This document shows positions 16,910 to 25,369 of a stretch of DNA of 64,000 nucleotides, one piece after another. The stretch lies in NCBI RefSeq assembly GCF_018122655.1, contig NZ_JAGRQC010000004.1, positions 434,001-498,000 of the forward strand. Reading direction: 5' to 3'. The notes under the pieces are model-generated. The model was not told the origin of the DNA. It searched no databases and saw only the letters and a program-made list of their open reading frames with translations. The stretch is from Stakelama marina (lineage in GTDB: Bacteria > Pseudomonadota > Alphaproteobacteria > Sphingomonadales > Sphingomonadaceae). The position numbers and the translations under genes are program-made. Numbering within the stretch: the stretch's first letter is position 1; every line of letters begins with the position of its first letter.

Positions 16910-18292
16910 ATGACGCACCAATTCGACCCGACCTCGCTGCGCGAATATGACATTCGCGGAATCGTTGGAAAGACGCTGGGTCCGGACGACGCCCGCGCTA
17001 TCGGCCGCGGCTTCGCAACGCTGCTGCGCCGTGCGGGCGGGCACCGTGTCGCGGTCGGCCGCGACGGCCGCGCATCTTCGCCCGAGCTCGAGGCGGCACT
17101 GGTCGAGGGGCTGACCGCGAGCGGCGTCGATGTGACGCGCATCGGCCTGGGCCCCACGCCGATGCTCTATTATGCCGAGGCGGTGCTAGAGGTGGATGGC
17201 GGCATCCAGATAACCGGCAGCCACAATCCCTCCGATTACAATGGCTTCAAGATGGTGTTTCAGCATCGGCCATTTTTCGGCGAGGACATCCAGAAGATCG
17301 GCAAGATGGCGGCCGAGGGCGACTGGGACGAAGGCGAAGGATCGGTCGGTGACGCCGACATCATGGACGACTATGTCGGGCGCCTGTTCGCCGGTTATGC
17401 CGGGGGCGAGTACCGGATCGGCTGGGACGCGGGCAACGGCGCCGCCGGCCCGGTCGTCGAGAAGCTCGTCAAGCTGCTGCCCGGTGAGCATCATACGCTC
17501 TACACCGATGTGGACGCGAATTTCCCCAACCATCATCCCGATCCGACAGAGGAAAAGAATCTCGCCGATCTGAAGCGTCTGGTCGCGGAGAAGAATCTCG
17601 ATTTCGGACTGGCCTTTGACGGTGACGGCGACCGGATCGGCGCGATCGACGGGCAGGGCCGCGTGGTCTGGGGCGATCAGCTTCTGTCCATTTTGGCGGT
17701 ACCTGTGCTCAAGGAAGCGCCGGGTTCGACGATCATCGCCGATGTGAAGGCCTCGCAGATGCTCTACGACCGCATCGCCGAACTGGGCGGCAAGCCGCTG
17801 ATGTGGAAGACCGGGCACAGCCTCATCAAGACCAAGATGAAGGAAACAGGCGCGCCGCTCGCCGGCGAGATGAGCGGGCACATTTTCTTCGCGCAGGGAT
17901 ATTACGGCTATGACGACGCGCTGTTCGCGGCGGTGCAACTGATCCGCGCGCTGCATGTCGCGGGCAAGTCGCTGACCGAGATGAAGGACGCGATGCCCGC
18001 GCTCGTCAACACGCCCGAAATGCGCTTTCAGGTCGATGAAAGCCGCAAGTTCGCAATCGTCGAAGAGGTGCTCGACCGGCTCGAAAAGAGCGGCGCCGAC
18101 GTCAACCGCACCGATGGCGCGCGCGTTCAGACCGAGGACGGCTGGTGGCTGCTGCGCGCGTCGAATACGCAGGACGTGCTGGTCGCGCGCGCCGAATCGC
18201 ACAGCCAGGAAGGGCTCGACCGGCTCGTCGCCCATATCGACGAACAACTCGCCAAGAGCGGTGTCGAGCGGGGACCGCAGGCGGGCCACTGA
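16910..18292 (+). CDS. Phosphomannomutase / phosphoglucomutase
   Basis: A 460-aa alpha-D-phosphohexomutase interconverting mannose or glucose 6- and 1-phosphates for GDP-mannose and UDP-glucose supply, and so for surface polysaccharides. The phosphoserine loop is TGSHNP (Ser104), the metal loop is DGDGDR (residues 237-242), and the sugar loop GEMSGHIFF follows near 322. The C-terminal phosphate-binding segment reads [15 protein letters not shown]. Length matches the PMM/PGM branch (ManB/AlgC type) rather than GlmM. Confidence 0.94.
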   Translation: MTHQFDPTSLREYDIRGIVGKTLGPDDARAIGRGFATLLRRAGGHRVAVGRDGRASSPELEAALVEGLTASGVDVTRIGLGPTPMLYYAEAVLEVDGGIQITGSHNPSDYNGFKMVFQHRPFFGEDIQKIGKMAAEGDWDEGEGSVGDADIMDDYVGRLFAGYAGGEYRIGWDAGNGAAGPVVEKLVKLLPGEHHTLYTDVDANFPNHHPDPTEEKNLADLKRLVAEKNLDFGLAFDGDGDRIGAIDGQGRVVWGDQLLSILAVPVLKEAPGSTIIADVKASQMLYDRIAELGGKPLMWKTGHSLIKTKMKETGAPLAGEMSGHIFFAQGYYGYDDALFAAVQLIRALHVAGKSLTEMKDAMPALVNTPEMRFQVDESRKFAIVEEVLDRLEKSGADVNRTDGARVQTEDGWWLLRASNTQDVLVARAESHSQEGLDRLVAHIDEQLAKSGVERGPQAGH

Positions 18293-18378
18293 TCCGCTTC
18301 GGCCGGTTCTGCCGCCGCTTTCGCCCTCGATTGCCATAAGGGTGGCAATCGCGGGCCGAACACGCCACATGGGGGCGC

Positions 18379-19134
18379 ATGGCGTCAGACCGCATCATCC
18401 GCGTTATCGACCTGGAGACCACGGGATCGAGCCCGCCGGCGCATGGCGTGTGCGAAATCGGCTGGCAGGATGTTGCGCTGGGCGCCAGCGGTCGCTGGGA
18501 ACTGACCGACGATTTCGGGTCGAAGCTCGTGAATCCCGGTCGCCCGATCCCGCCGGTGACGCAGGCGGTGCATCACATCCTCGACGAACAGGTCGCCGAT
18601 GCGCCGTGGTGGCACGATATCGCGCGTCAGGTGCTCGACCCCTGGCCGCGTCGCATGGCGCTTGCCGCGCACCGCGCCGATTTCGAACAGCAATTCTGCA
18701 CGGCGCCGCTGACCCGCGGTGCCGACTGGATCTGCACCTGGAAATGCGCGATGCGGCTATGGCCCGATTCGCCGAGCTTTTCGAACCAGATGCTGCGCTA
18801 TTGGCGCAAGCCCGAGGGGCTGGAGCATGAACGCGGGCTGCCGGTCCACCGTGCTTTTCCCGATGCCTATGTCACCGCGCACCATCTGCGCGACATGCTC
18901 AACGAGGCGAGCATGGCGCAGTTGATCGAATGGTCGAACCTGCCGGGGCTGTTGCCGCGCGTCCGCTATGGCCCCGATCGCGGCAAGGAATGGAACGAGA
19001 TCACCGACGAGAGTCTCGCCGGCTTCCTCCATGATCGCGACATCGACGTGCGCTACACCGCAGAGCAGGAGCTAGCGCGACGCCGCGGCGGCGGGCCGGT
19101 CGGCGAAAGCGCGCGCGAACAGCTGTTGCTCTAA
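18379..19134 (+). CDS. DnaQ-like 3'-5' exonuclease
   Basis: A 251-aa protein with a DEDDh exonuclease domain in its first two thirds. The first acidic pair is Asp11-Glu13 in VIDLETTG, the second aspartate is in AAHRADFEQQF (about residue 99), and the His-x4-Asp pair is HRAFPDAYVT. Such stand-alone domains trim single-stranded DNA or RNA in repair. The C-terminal part (about 185-251) is a helical extension without a recognised domain. Its stop overlaps the convergent ROK kinase gene by 4 bases. Confidence 0.87.
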   Translation: MASDRIIRVIDLETTGSSPPAHGVCEIGWQDVALGASGRWELTDDFGSKLVNPGRPIPPVTQAVHHILDEQVADAPWWHDIARQVLDPWPRRMALAAHRADFEQQFCTAPLTRGADWICTWKCAMRLWPDSPSFSNQMLRYWRKPEGLEHERGLPVHRAFPDAYVTAHHLRDMLNEASMAQLIEWSNLPGLLPRVRYGPDRGKEWNEITDESLAGFLHDRDIDVRYTAEQELARRRGGGPVGESAREQLLL

Positions 19135-20042
19135 CGGTTCTTCAGCGCCGACAGCCCCATCGCTATCGCGCCCATCGGCCCGGCAAGATCGCCCAGTCCG
19201 GGCGGGCCGACGCGTTCGTCGATCGTCCGGCAATAGACGTCGGCAAGGCCGTAATGCGCCAGGCTTTCGACCAGCGCAGCCCGGATAGCGGGAAGAAGCC
19301 CCTGCCGCCCCGCCATCACGCCGCCACCGATCGAGATGCGTTCGGGCGCTAGCGTGACGACGAGATTGTGGAGCATCGCCGCGAAATCATGGACGACGAA
19401 GCGCCAGCGAGCATCGTCGTCGGGAATAGCGTCGCCCGGCATGCCGAAGCGCGCGGCGATGGCAGGGCCGCTGACCAGTCCTTCGGTACAGTCGCGGTGA
19501 TAGGGACAGTGCCCGGCAAAGTCGTCGCCCTCGGCGCGGACGGTGCGCATATGTCCCGCCTCGCCATGCATCGCGCCCTGAACGGGCTTGCCGTCGATCA
19601 CCGCGCCTACGCCGACCCCGGTGCCGACGGTAATATAGCAGTGCGCCGACAGCCCCTTCGCGGCTCCCCAGCGCGCCTCCGCCATTGCGGCGGCGTTGAC
19701 ATCGGTCTGGATCGCGGCCGGCACGCCCATGGTCGCCGCGAAGCGCCCGAAGACGTCGCTGTCGTTCCAGCCGGGTTTCGGCGTGGCGACGATCGATCCG
19801 AAATTGTCTGCCGCGGGGTCGAGCTGCAACGGCCCGAACGACGCGATGCCGAGCGCCGATACGGGGCGCTCGGAGCGCCAGCGCCGCAACACGTCGTCGA
19901 TTGCGCCGAGCGTTGCGTCGGGGGTGGTGGTGTCGATGCGAACGCGCTCGACGACCGAATCCGGGGAATGGGCGAGGATCGCGATGCACTTGGTGCCGCC
20001 CAGTTCGATTCCCGCGACAAGCGGAGCGGTTTCGGTCTGCAT
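19131..20042 (-). CDS. ROK family sugar kinase (fructokinase-like)
   Basis: A 303-aa ASKHA-fold kinase. It has the phosphate-binding start GIELGGTKCIAIL (about residues 10-22), the second loop VGTGVGVGAVIDGK, and the zinc-type HCPYHRDCTEGLVSG following GEAGHMRT. This arrangement fits bacterial fructokinases of the ROK group, although mannose or glucose are possible substrates. ATG at 20042 gives the standard N-terminus; a longer frame upstream is only antisense to the next gene. Cytoplasmic. Confidence 0.9.
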   Translation of the reverse strand: MQTETAPLVAGIELGGTKCIAILAHSPDSVVERVRIDTTTPDATLGAIDDVLRRWRSERPVSALGIASFGPLQLDPAADNFGSIVATPKPGWNDSDVFGRFAATMGVPAAIQTDVNAAAMAEARWGAAKGLSAHCYITVGTGVGVGAVIDGKPVQGAMHGEAGHMRTVRAEGDDFAGHCPYHRDCTEGLVSGPAIAARFGMPGDAIPDDDARWRFVVHDFAAMLHNLVVTLAPERISIGGGVMAGRQGLLPAIRAALVESLAHYGLADVYCRTIDERVGPPGLGDLAGPMGAIAMGLSALKNR

Positions 20043-20124
20043 GGCGTCAGATTGGCGCATCGAGCCGGTTGGGGAAAGGGGGCAAACCCGGTAGGGCGGT
20101 GCGCGCGAAAAAGGAGACTGCCAA

Positions 20125-21333
20125 ATGCCCAGCCATGCCGTCCATTTTCCCGGTGCCAAGGGTGATATGCTGGCGGCGCGTCTGGAAATGCCCGTCGGGC
20201 CGGTCCGTGCGGTCGCGCTATTCGCGCATTGCTTCACCTGCACGATGAAGAGCCATGCGGCGACGCGGGTGACGACGGCGCTCGCCGCCGCGGGGATCGC
20301 TACGTTGCGGTTCGACTTTACCGGACTGGGCGGCAGCGAGGGTGATTTCGCCAATGCCGGCTTTTCCGCCGATGTCGCCGATTTCGTCGCCGCTGCCGCG
20401 CATCTGCGCGAAACCGTGGGCGCACCATCGATCCTGATCGGGCACAGCCTGGGCGGGGCCGCGGTCCTCGCAGCGGCGCACGACATTGCCGAGGCGAAGG
20501 CGGTGGTCACGATCGGCGCGCCGTTCGATCCGGGCCATGTACTCGGCGCGATCGAAGGCGACCTGGCGGCCATCGAACGCGACGGCACGGGCGACGTCTC
20601 GATCGCGGGGCGGCACTTCACGATCAGCGCGAACTTTCTGAAGGCGGTTCGGGAAGCGGGGCCGGGACGCCGGATCGGGGACCTTCAACGCGCGCTGCTC
20701 GTGCTGCATGCGCCGCGCGACGAGGTTGTCGGTATCGACAATGCGCGGCTTATCTACGACGCTGCGCGGCATCCCAAGAGCTTCGTGACGCTCGACGACG
20801 CCGACCACCTGCTTACCGGCAAGGGTGACGGGCGCTATGTCGCCGGGCTGATCGCGGCATGGGTCGAACGGTATCTGCCGCCGCGCGAGGCGATGCCCGA
20901 TGTGGCGGAGGGCGAAGTCCTGGTCGGCAGCGCGCACGGCAAGTTCGGGACCTTCGTGCGCAGCCACGGCCATGAATGGATCTCCGACGAGCCCAGGGCG
21001 GTGGGCGGCGAAGCGGCGGGGCCGGGTCCATATGACCTGCTGCTGGGCGCGCTTGGCGCGTGTACGTCGATGACGATCAAGCTCGTCGCCGAGCGGGAGG
21101 ATATTCCGCTCGACGAGGTGACCGTTCGCCTGCGCCATGAGCGCAACCATGCCGACGACCGCGAACGCAGCGCAGCCGACCGGAATGCTCGGATAGAGGC
21201 GATTTTCCGCGAAGTTACGCTGGAGGGCGAACTGACCGGGCAGCAGCGTTCGCGGCTGATGACGATTGCCGACAAATGCCCGGTGCACCGCACGCTGACC
21301 GGCGTCCTGCACATCCACACCAGCGAGGCGTGA
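20125..21333 (+). CDS. Alpha/beta hydrolase fused to an OsmC domain
   Basis: A 402-aa two-domain protein. Residues about 1-255 form an alpha/beta hydrolase with the nucleophile elbow GHSLGG (Ser108), an acid near LHAPRDEVVG and a histidine in DDADHLLTG. Residues about 265-400 are an OsmC/Ohr-like domain with PYDLLLGALGACTSMTIKL (first cysteine) and ADKCPVHRTL (second). The hydrolase may free a peroxidised acyl group that the OsmC half reduces. AAAAAGGAGA-like sequence (GAAAAAGGAGACTG) precedes the ATG. The fusion is known in proteobacteria. Confidence 0.93.
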   Translation: MPSHAVHFPGAKGDMLAARLEMPVGPVRAVALFAHCFTCTMKSHAATRVTTALAAAGIATLRFDFTGLGGSEGDFANAGFSADVADFVAAAAHLRETVGAPSILIGHSLGGAAVLAAAHDIAEAKAVVTIGAPFDPGHVLGAIEGDLAAIERDGTGDVSIAGRHFTISANFLKAVREAGPGRRIGDLQRALLVLHAPRDEVVGIDNARLIYDAARHPKSFVTLDDADHLLTGKGDGRYVAGLIAAWVERYLPPREAMPDVAEGEVLVGSAHGKFGTFVRSHGHEWISDEPRAVGGEAAGPGPYDLLLGALGACTSMTIKLVAEREDIPLDEVTVRLRHERNHADDRERSAADRNARIEAIFREVTLEGELTGQQRSRLMTIADKCPVHRTLTGVLHIHTSEA

Positions 21334-21355
21334 ACGGCAGAATCGCCGTTCGGGA

Positions 21356-22522
21356 TCAGCTTTCGCGGACGACCGCGCTGCCTGCCGGATCGACCGGCTT
21401 GCCGTCCGGGCCAGCCGCAAAGGTCATCTGCGTCGGATAGGCGATGTCGATGCCGTCGTCGTTGAACTTCTTCAGGATGTCGATGCCGATCGCGGTGCGC
21501 CGCTCATAGAACTGCGCATAGTCCGGGCCGTCGCTGTCGAAGATCACTTCGAAATCGAGGCTGCTCGCCCCGAAGCCGGTAAAGCCGCAGCGCACGAAGG
21601 TACAGTCGTGCCGCTCGACGATCTCCTTCAGCATGTCGGGGATTTTCGCGCAGACCTCGGGCGGGGTCTGGTAGATGACGCCCACCGCGAACGAACCGCG
21701 GCGATGGACGCGGTGCGTGTTGTTGATGATTTCCTTGTCGAGCAGATTGCGGTTCGAGATGATCCGCTCTTCGCCGTCGAACGAACGAATGCGGGTCGAT
21801 TTCAGGCCGATCTGCTCGATCGAACCGAACGTCGTGTCGTAGGAGATGCTGTCGCCCTTGCGAAAAGGGCGGTCGAAGATGATCGACAGCGCCGCGAACA
21901 GATCGGCGAAGATGCCCTGTGCGGCCAGACCGATGGCGATGCCGCCGACGCCGAGGCCGGCGACAAGGCCGGTAACATCGACGTTCAGGTTGTCGAGCAC
22001 CACGATCAACGCGATCGCGAACAGCGCGAAGCTGACGAGCAGGCGGATGATGCTCATCGCGCTGCCCAGTGTCTCGCCATGCTCGCCCGCCTCGGTACGG
22101 TGGACGATGAACCCCAGGATCACCTCGCGCGCCCAGATCGCGGCCTGGAATACCGCTGCAACGGTGAAGAGGAAGGTGACGGTCGTCTGCACGACCGTGG
22201 GCGCATAGGAATAGCCGACGACCAGCTTGATCGCCGTCATCAGCATGAAGAAATTGGTCGTCTTGCCGATCGCCTTGCCGATGATCGTGGTCCAGCCGGT
22301 CGTATCGGTGTTGCGCCGGGCAAGCTTGGCGCCCCATCCGCGCAATCCGCGCAGGATCAGATAGATTACCGCGCCGATGGCGACGGCGATCAGGATCTGA
22401 AGCCAGTGAGTCTGGACCCAGGCCGCGCTCGAATGGAAAAGATACTGTGCCTGCTGGTCGAAGCCGGCGGTTGTGATCTGGGTCGTATTCGTAGCGGCGC
22501 TTGCCGCGCTGTTGCTGTTCAT
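21356..22522 (-). CDS. MscS family mechanosensitive channel
   Basis: A 388-aa small-conductance mechanosensitive channel releasing solutes on osmotic downshock. It has an N-terminal Ser/Thr/Asn/Gln-rich stretch, about four membrane spans, and the pore-lining helix VAGLGVGGIAIGLAAQGIF continuing into DLFAALSIIFDRPFRKGD, the classic MscS TM3-beta junction. The C-terminal cytoplasmic cage ends near FDSDGPDYAQFYERR. The gene ends 22 bases from the convergent hydrolase-OsmC gene and starts 10 bases from the stop of topoisomerase IB, so those two minus-strand genes may be cotranscribed. Confidence 0.92.
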   Translation of the reverse strand: MNSNSAASAATNTTQITTAGFDQQAQYLFHSSAAWVQTHWLQILIAVAIGAVIYLILRGLRGWGAKLARRNTDTTGWTTIIGKAIGKTTNFFMLMTAIKLVVGYSYAPTVVQTTVTFLFTVAAVFQAAIWAREVILGFIVHRTEAGEHGETLGSAMSIIRLLVSFALFAIALIVVLDNLNVDVTGLVAGLGVGGIAIGLAAQGIFADLFAALSIIFDRPFRKGDSISYDTTFGSIEQIGLKSTRIRSFDGEERIISNRNLLDKEIINNTHRVHRRGSFAVGVIYQTPPEVCAKIPDMLKEIVERHDCTFVRCGFTGFGASSLDFEVIFDSDGPDYAQFYERRTAIGIDILKKFNDDGIDIAYPTQMTFAAGPDGKPVDPAGSAVVRES

Positions 22523-22532
22523 GTCGCTCCTG

Positions 22533-23549
22533 TCAGGCTGCCTTGGCAGGGTGCGGCGCTTCGTCGGCCGCTTGCGTTTCGAGATATGCGATCAGACCGC
22601 GTTCGTGGCGGGACAGATAGCGTGTCGCGCGCGGAAGGCAAAACTCTGTGCGGAAATGTGCGTCACCGTGCTTGCACAGGTCGATCAGCCGCGGATGGAC
22701 ATAGGATTTGCGCGCGATCGCCGGCGTATTGCCCAGCGCATCGACGACCGGTTCGAGCATCTGTTTGAGCGAAAGATCGCCGTCGGCTTCGATAAGCGCT
22801 TCGAAGGCGAGAACGCTCGCGCCCCAGGTGCGGAAATGCTTGGCGGTGAAATCCTCGCCCATATGCTCGTGGATATAGGCGTTCACGTCACTCGAACTGA
22901 CAGGATGAGCGTCACCGTCATCGCCCATATAGTGGAACAGGTGCTGGCCCGGCAGGTCCTGGCACCGCTTTACGAAGCGGCTGAGCGATCCGTCGGTGAC
23001 GCGCGCGACGCGCTCCTTGCCCGATTTCGCACGATATTTGAGCTTCAGCGTCTTGCCCGACAGTTCGGCGTGGCGCTTGCGCAGCGTGGTCGCGCCGAAG
23101 CTCTTGTTCGATCTGGCATAGCCTTCGTTGCCGATCCGCAGATTGCCGAGGTCGAGCAGGCGGACCACCGCCGCCACCGCGCGTTCGCGGCAGAGCGAAT
23201 GGCGGCGCAGATCGGCTTCGACCTGTTTGCGCAGATCGGGCAGGCGATGGCCGAACGCGATGCAGCGGTCGAACTTCTCCGCTTCCTGATGCTCGCGGAA
23301 ATCGGGGTGGTAGCGATATTGCCGCCGGCCCTTTTCGTCATAGCCGATCGCCTGGATATGGCCGTTGCAATCGGGGCAGAACCAGCAGTCGCGATAAGCG
23401 GGCGGCATGCCGATGGCGTTCAGCCGGTCGATTTCGTCGCGGTCGGTGATGCGGTTGCCGTCCGCATCCCAATAGCTCCAGTCGTTTCCAACCTTGCGGC
23501 GGCTGATGCCGGGCGTCTCGTGATCGGAAAATTGCAGGTCAGGCGGCAT
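22533..23549 (-). CDS. DNA topoisomerase IB
   Basis: A 338-aa eukaryote-like type IB topoisomerase, which relaxes supercoils by a 3'-phosphotyrosyl nick and free rotation. The N-terminal domain (NDWSYWDADGNRITDRDEI-like, here GNDWSYWDADGNRITDRDEI) leads to the catalytic domain with RIGNEGYARSNKSFGATTL, KYRAKSGKERV, HFRTWGAS and the active-site tyrosine in ARKSYVHPRLID. I chose ATG at 23549 (MPPDLQFSDHETPGISR), which gives the usual family start with GAAAGGG upstream. An ATG at 23639 would add 30 unusual residues and is the alternative. Confidence 0.9.
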   Translation of the reverse strand: MPPDLQFSDHETPGISRRKVGNDWSYWDADGNRITDRDEIDRLNAIGMPPAYRDCWFCPDCNGHIQAIGYDEKGRRQYRYHPDFREHQEAEKFDRCIAFGHRLPDLRKQVEADLRRHSLCRERAVAAVVRLLDLGNLRIGNEGYARSNKSFGATTLRKRHAELSGKTLKLKYRAKSGKERVARVTDGSLSRFVKRCQDLPGQHLFHYMGDDGDAHPVSSSDVNAYIHEHMGEDFTAKHFRTWGASVLAFEALIEADGDLSLKQMLEPVVDALGNTPAIARKSYVHPRLIDLCKHGDAHFRTEFCLPRATRYLSRHERGLIAYLETQAADEAPHPAKAA

Positions 23550-23670
23550 TGGTCGGTAAACCCTTTCGACGAACGCATTGAATGCTCGGCCCGTCGCTTC
23601 GTTCCGGAACAGTCCGGCGGGGTTGCCCGTTTTGTTCATACTATCCCAACCCCCGCAGGAGATTGAAATC

Positions 23671-24228
23671 ATGGCCGATCTTTCCGATACGAACGTCCTT
23701 ATCCTCGCCGCCGACGGTTTCGAGAATTCAGAACTCTTCAAGCCGCGCCAGGCGCTGCTCGATGCCGGGGCGGAGGTCACGCTGGCATCGATCAAGACCG
23801 ATCCGATCCAGGGCGTCGTCCACGATTCGGACGAAGGCGACAAGATCACGCCCGACATGACGCTCGATCAGGTCGATGTCAGCCGCTTCGATGCGCTGGT
23901 GCTGCCCGGCGGCGTCGCCAATCCGGACACGATGCGCTTGCAGGACCGCGCGATCGAAATCGTTCGCGAATTCTTCGACGCGGAAAAGACCGTCGCGGCG
24001 ATCTGCCATGCGCCGTGGCTGCTCGTCGAAGCCGGTGTGGCAAAGGGCCGCAAGGCGACAAGCTGGCCGTCGGTCCGCACCGACCTGAAGAACGCCGGTG
24101 CCGATGTGGTCGATGAAGAGGTCGTCATCGACGGCAACCTTATCACCAGCCGCAAGCCCGACGACATTCCGGCGTTCAACAACGCGATCATGGAAGCGTT
24201 GCAAAAGGTGCCCGCCGAAGCCGCCTGA
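23671..24228 (+). CDS. DJ-1/PfpI family protein
   Basis: A 185-aa type 1 glutamine-amidotransferase-like protein. The nucleophile elbow is AAICHAPW with Cys112 followed by His113, and the partner glutamate is Glu18 in ADGFENSEL, as in PfpI and YhbO. These proteins are reported as glyoxalase, deglycase or chaperone enzymes in carbonyl and oxidative stress; older annotations call them proteases. CAGGAGATT precedes the ATG at 23671. A terminator follows at 24274. Confidence 0.92.
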   Translation: MADLSDTNVLILAADGFENSELFKPRQALLDAGAEVTLASIKTDPIQGVVHDSDEGDKITPDMTLDQVDVSRFDALVLPGGVANPDTMRLQDRAIEIVREFFDAEKTVAAICHAPWLLVEAGVAKGRKATSWPSVRTDLKNAGADVVDEEVVIDGNLITSRKPDDIPAFNNAIMEALQKVPAEAA

Positions 24229-24273
24229 ACCGGGCCGAACCCAAAAGAGGGTTAACGCTCTGGCCACCATTTT

Positions 24274-24305
24274 CCCCGTGTCGCACTATGCGGCACGGGG
24301 TTTTT
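24274..24305 (+). terminator. Rho-independent terminator after the DJ-1 gene
   Basis: CCCCGTG-t-CGC (24274-24284) pairs with GCG-g-CACGGGG (24290-24300) around ACTAT, with one internal mismatch, and TTTTT follows directly at 24301-24305. The next gene on the same strand starts 17 bases later, so this separates the two transcripts. Confidence 0.85.
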
Positions 24306-24321
24306 GCTGCCGGAGATTCTC

Positions 24322-25251
24322 ATGCGTCTCGTTCTTCTTCCGATCGCGCTTGCCATCGCCGCACCGGCTGCCGCGCATCCGGCCGGCGGGCCGTTCACCG
24401 TTGCCGAGACCGGACGGTCCTTTGCGCATCTGGACGACGCGCTGGCTTCGCTAGGCGGCGGCAACGGCACCATCCGCATCGCACCGGGCCGCTACCGCGA
24501 CTGCGCGGTGCAGGAATCGGGCAGCGTCGCCTATGTCGCCGAAGTGCCGGGCAAGGCGGTATTCGACCGCGCGATCTGCGAGGGCAAGGCGTCGCTGGTG
24601 CTGCGCGGCCGCTCTGCCAAGGTCGACGGACTGGTGTTCATGCACACCTTCGTACCAGACGGAAACGGCGCGGGTATCCGTATCGAAAAGGGCGATCTGA
24701 CGGTTGAGAACGCGATGTTTCTCGACGGCCAGAGCGGCATCCTGTCGGCAAGCGACCCCGACAGCTCGATCACCATCGACCATTCGACCTTTGCCGGGCT
24801 TGGCAAGGACCCGACAGGCAACGGCGCGCATTCGATCTATATCGGCGATTATGGGTTGCTGACCGTCACCAATTCGCGCTTCGAACGCGGCACAGGCGGG
24901 CATTATCTGAAATGTCGCGCGCCGGTGGTGACGATCCTCGACAACAGTTTCGACGACAGCCAGGGCAGCCACACCAACTATATGATCGACCTGTCGAACG
25001 GTGCGTCCGGGCGGATCGCCGGTAACAGCTTCCTGCAAGGTGCGGGCAAGGACAATTATTCGACGATGATCTCTGTCGCGCCCGAGGGGGCGAAGAATTC
25101 GTCCGAAGGGCTGGTGATCGAGGATAATCGAGCCTGGCTCGCGCCTGCGTTCGAGCACAGCACGACGTTTGTCGGCAACTGGTCGAACGACCGCGTGACG
25201 GTGCGCGGCAACGAACTGGCGAACCGCATCAAGCCCGAAGCCGCACGCTGA
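24322..25251 (+). CDS. Secreted parallel beta-helix protein
   Basis: A 309-aa exported protein with a signal peptide of about 20 residues (MRLVLLPIALAIAAPAAAHP). The rest consists of short repeated strands of the right-handed parallel beta-helix type: GLVFMHTFVPDGNGAGIRI, LTVENAMFLDGQSGIL, ITIDHSTFAGLG, LTVTNSRFERGTGG, VTILDNSFDDSQG. Such folds are found in pectate lyases, polysaccharide epimerases and lyases. No catalytic set is recognisable. It borders the surface-polysaccharide region, so a glycan-binding or -modifying role is possible. The ATG at 24322 is the only one giving the signal peptide. Confidence 0.8.
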   Translation: MRLVLLPIALAIAAPAAAHPAGGPFTVAETGRSFAHLDDALASLGGGNGTIRIAPGRYRDCAVQESGSVAYVAEVPGKAVFDRAICEGKASLVLRGRSAKVDGLVFMHTFVPDGNGAGIRIEKGDLTVENAMFLDGQSGILSASDPDSSITIDHSTFAGLGKDPTGNGAHSIYIGDYGLLTVTNSRFERGTGGHYLKCRAPVVTILDNSFDDSQGSHTNYMIDLSNGASGRIAGNSFLQGAGKDNYSTMISVAPEGAKNSSEGLVIEDNRAWLAPAFEHSTTFVGNWSNDRVTVRGNELANRIKPEAAR

Positions 25252-25320
25252 GGCCTTTCCGTCATCGTGACGAATGTCAGGACCGATTGACGCTCCGCCT
25301 GGAGTATTGCGCAGCGTGAG

Positions 25321-25345
25321 TGGATTCCGGATCAAGTCCGAAATG
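25321..25345. repeat. Palindromic repeat of the CCGGATCAAGTCCG type
   Basis: The sequence TGGATTCCGGATCAAGTCCG (25321-25340, then AAATGG) is nearly self-complementary: ATTCCGGA pairs with TCCGAAAT apart from one base. It is very close to an intergenic palindrome I recognise in many alphaproteobacterial genomes. It lies between the convergent 3' ends of the beta-helix gene and the asparagine-synthase-like gene. A second small inverted repeat, CGTCA-tcg-TGACG, is near 25261. Confidence 0.55.
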
Positions 25346-25369
25346 GCGATCTCGTTCGCTGTCGGCCGT

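Noticed and set aside
23550..23639. Extended N-terminus for topoisomerase IB
   Set aside because: The 30 extra residues do not look like the family start and overlap the likely promoter of the DJ-1 gene; kept only as an alternative.
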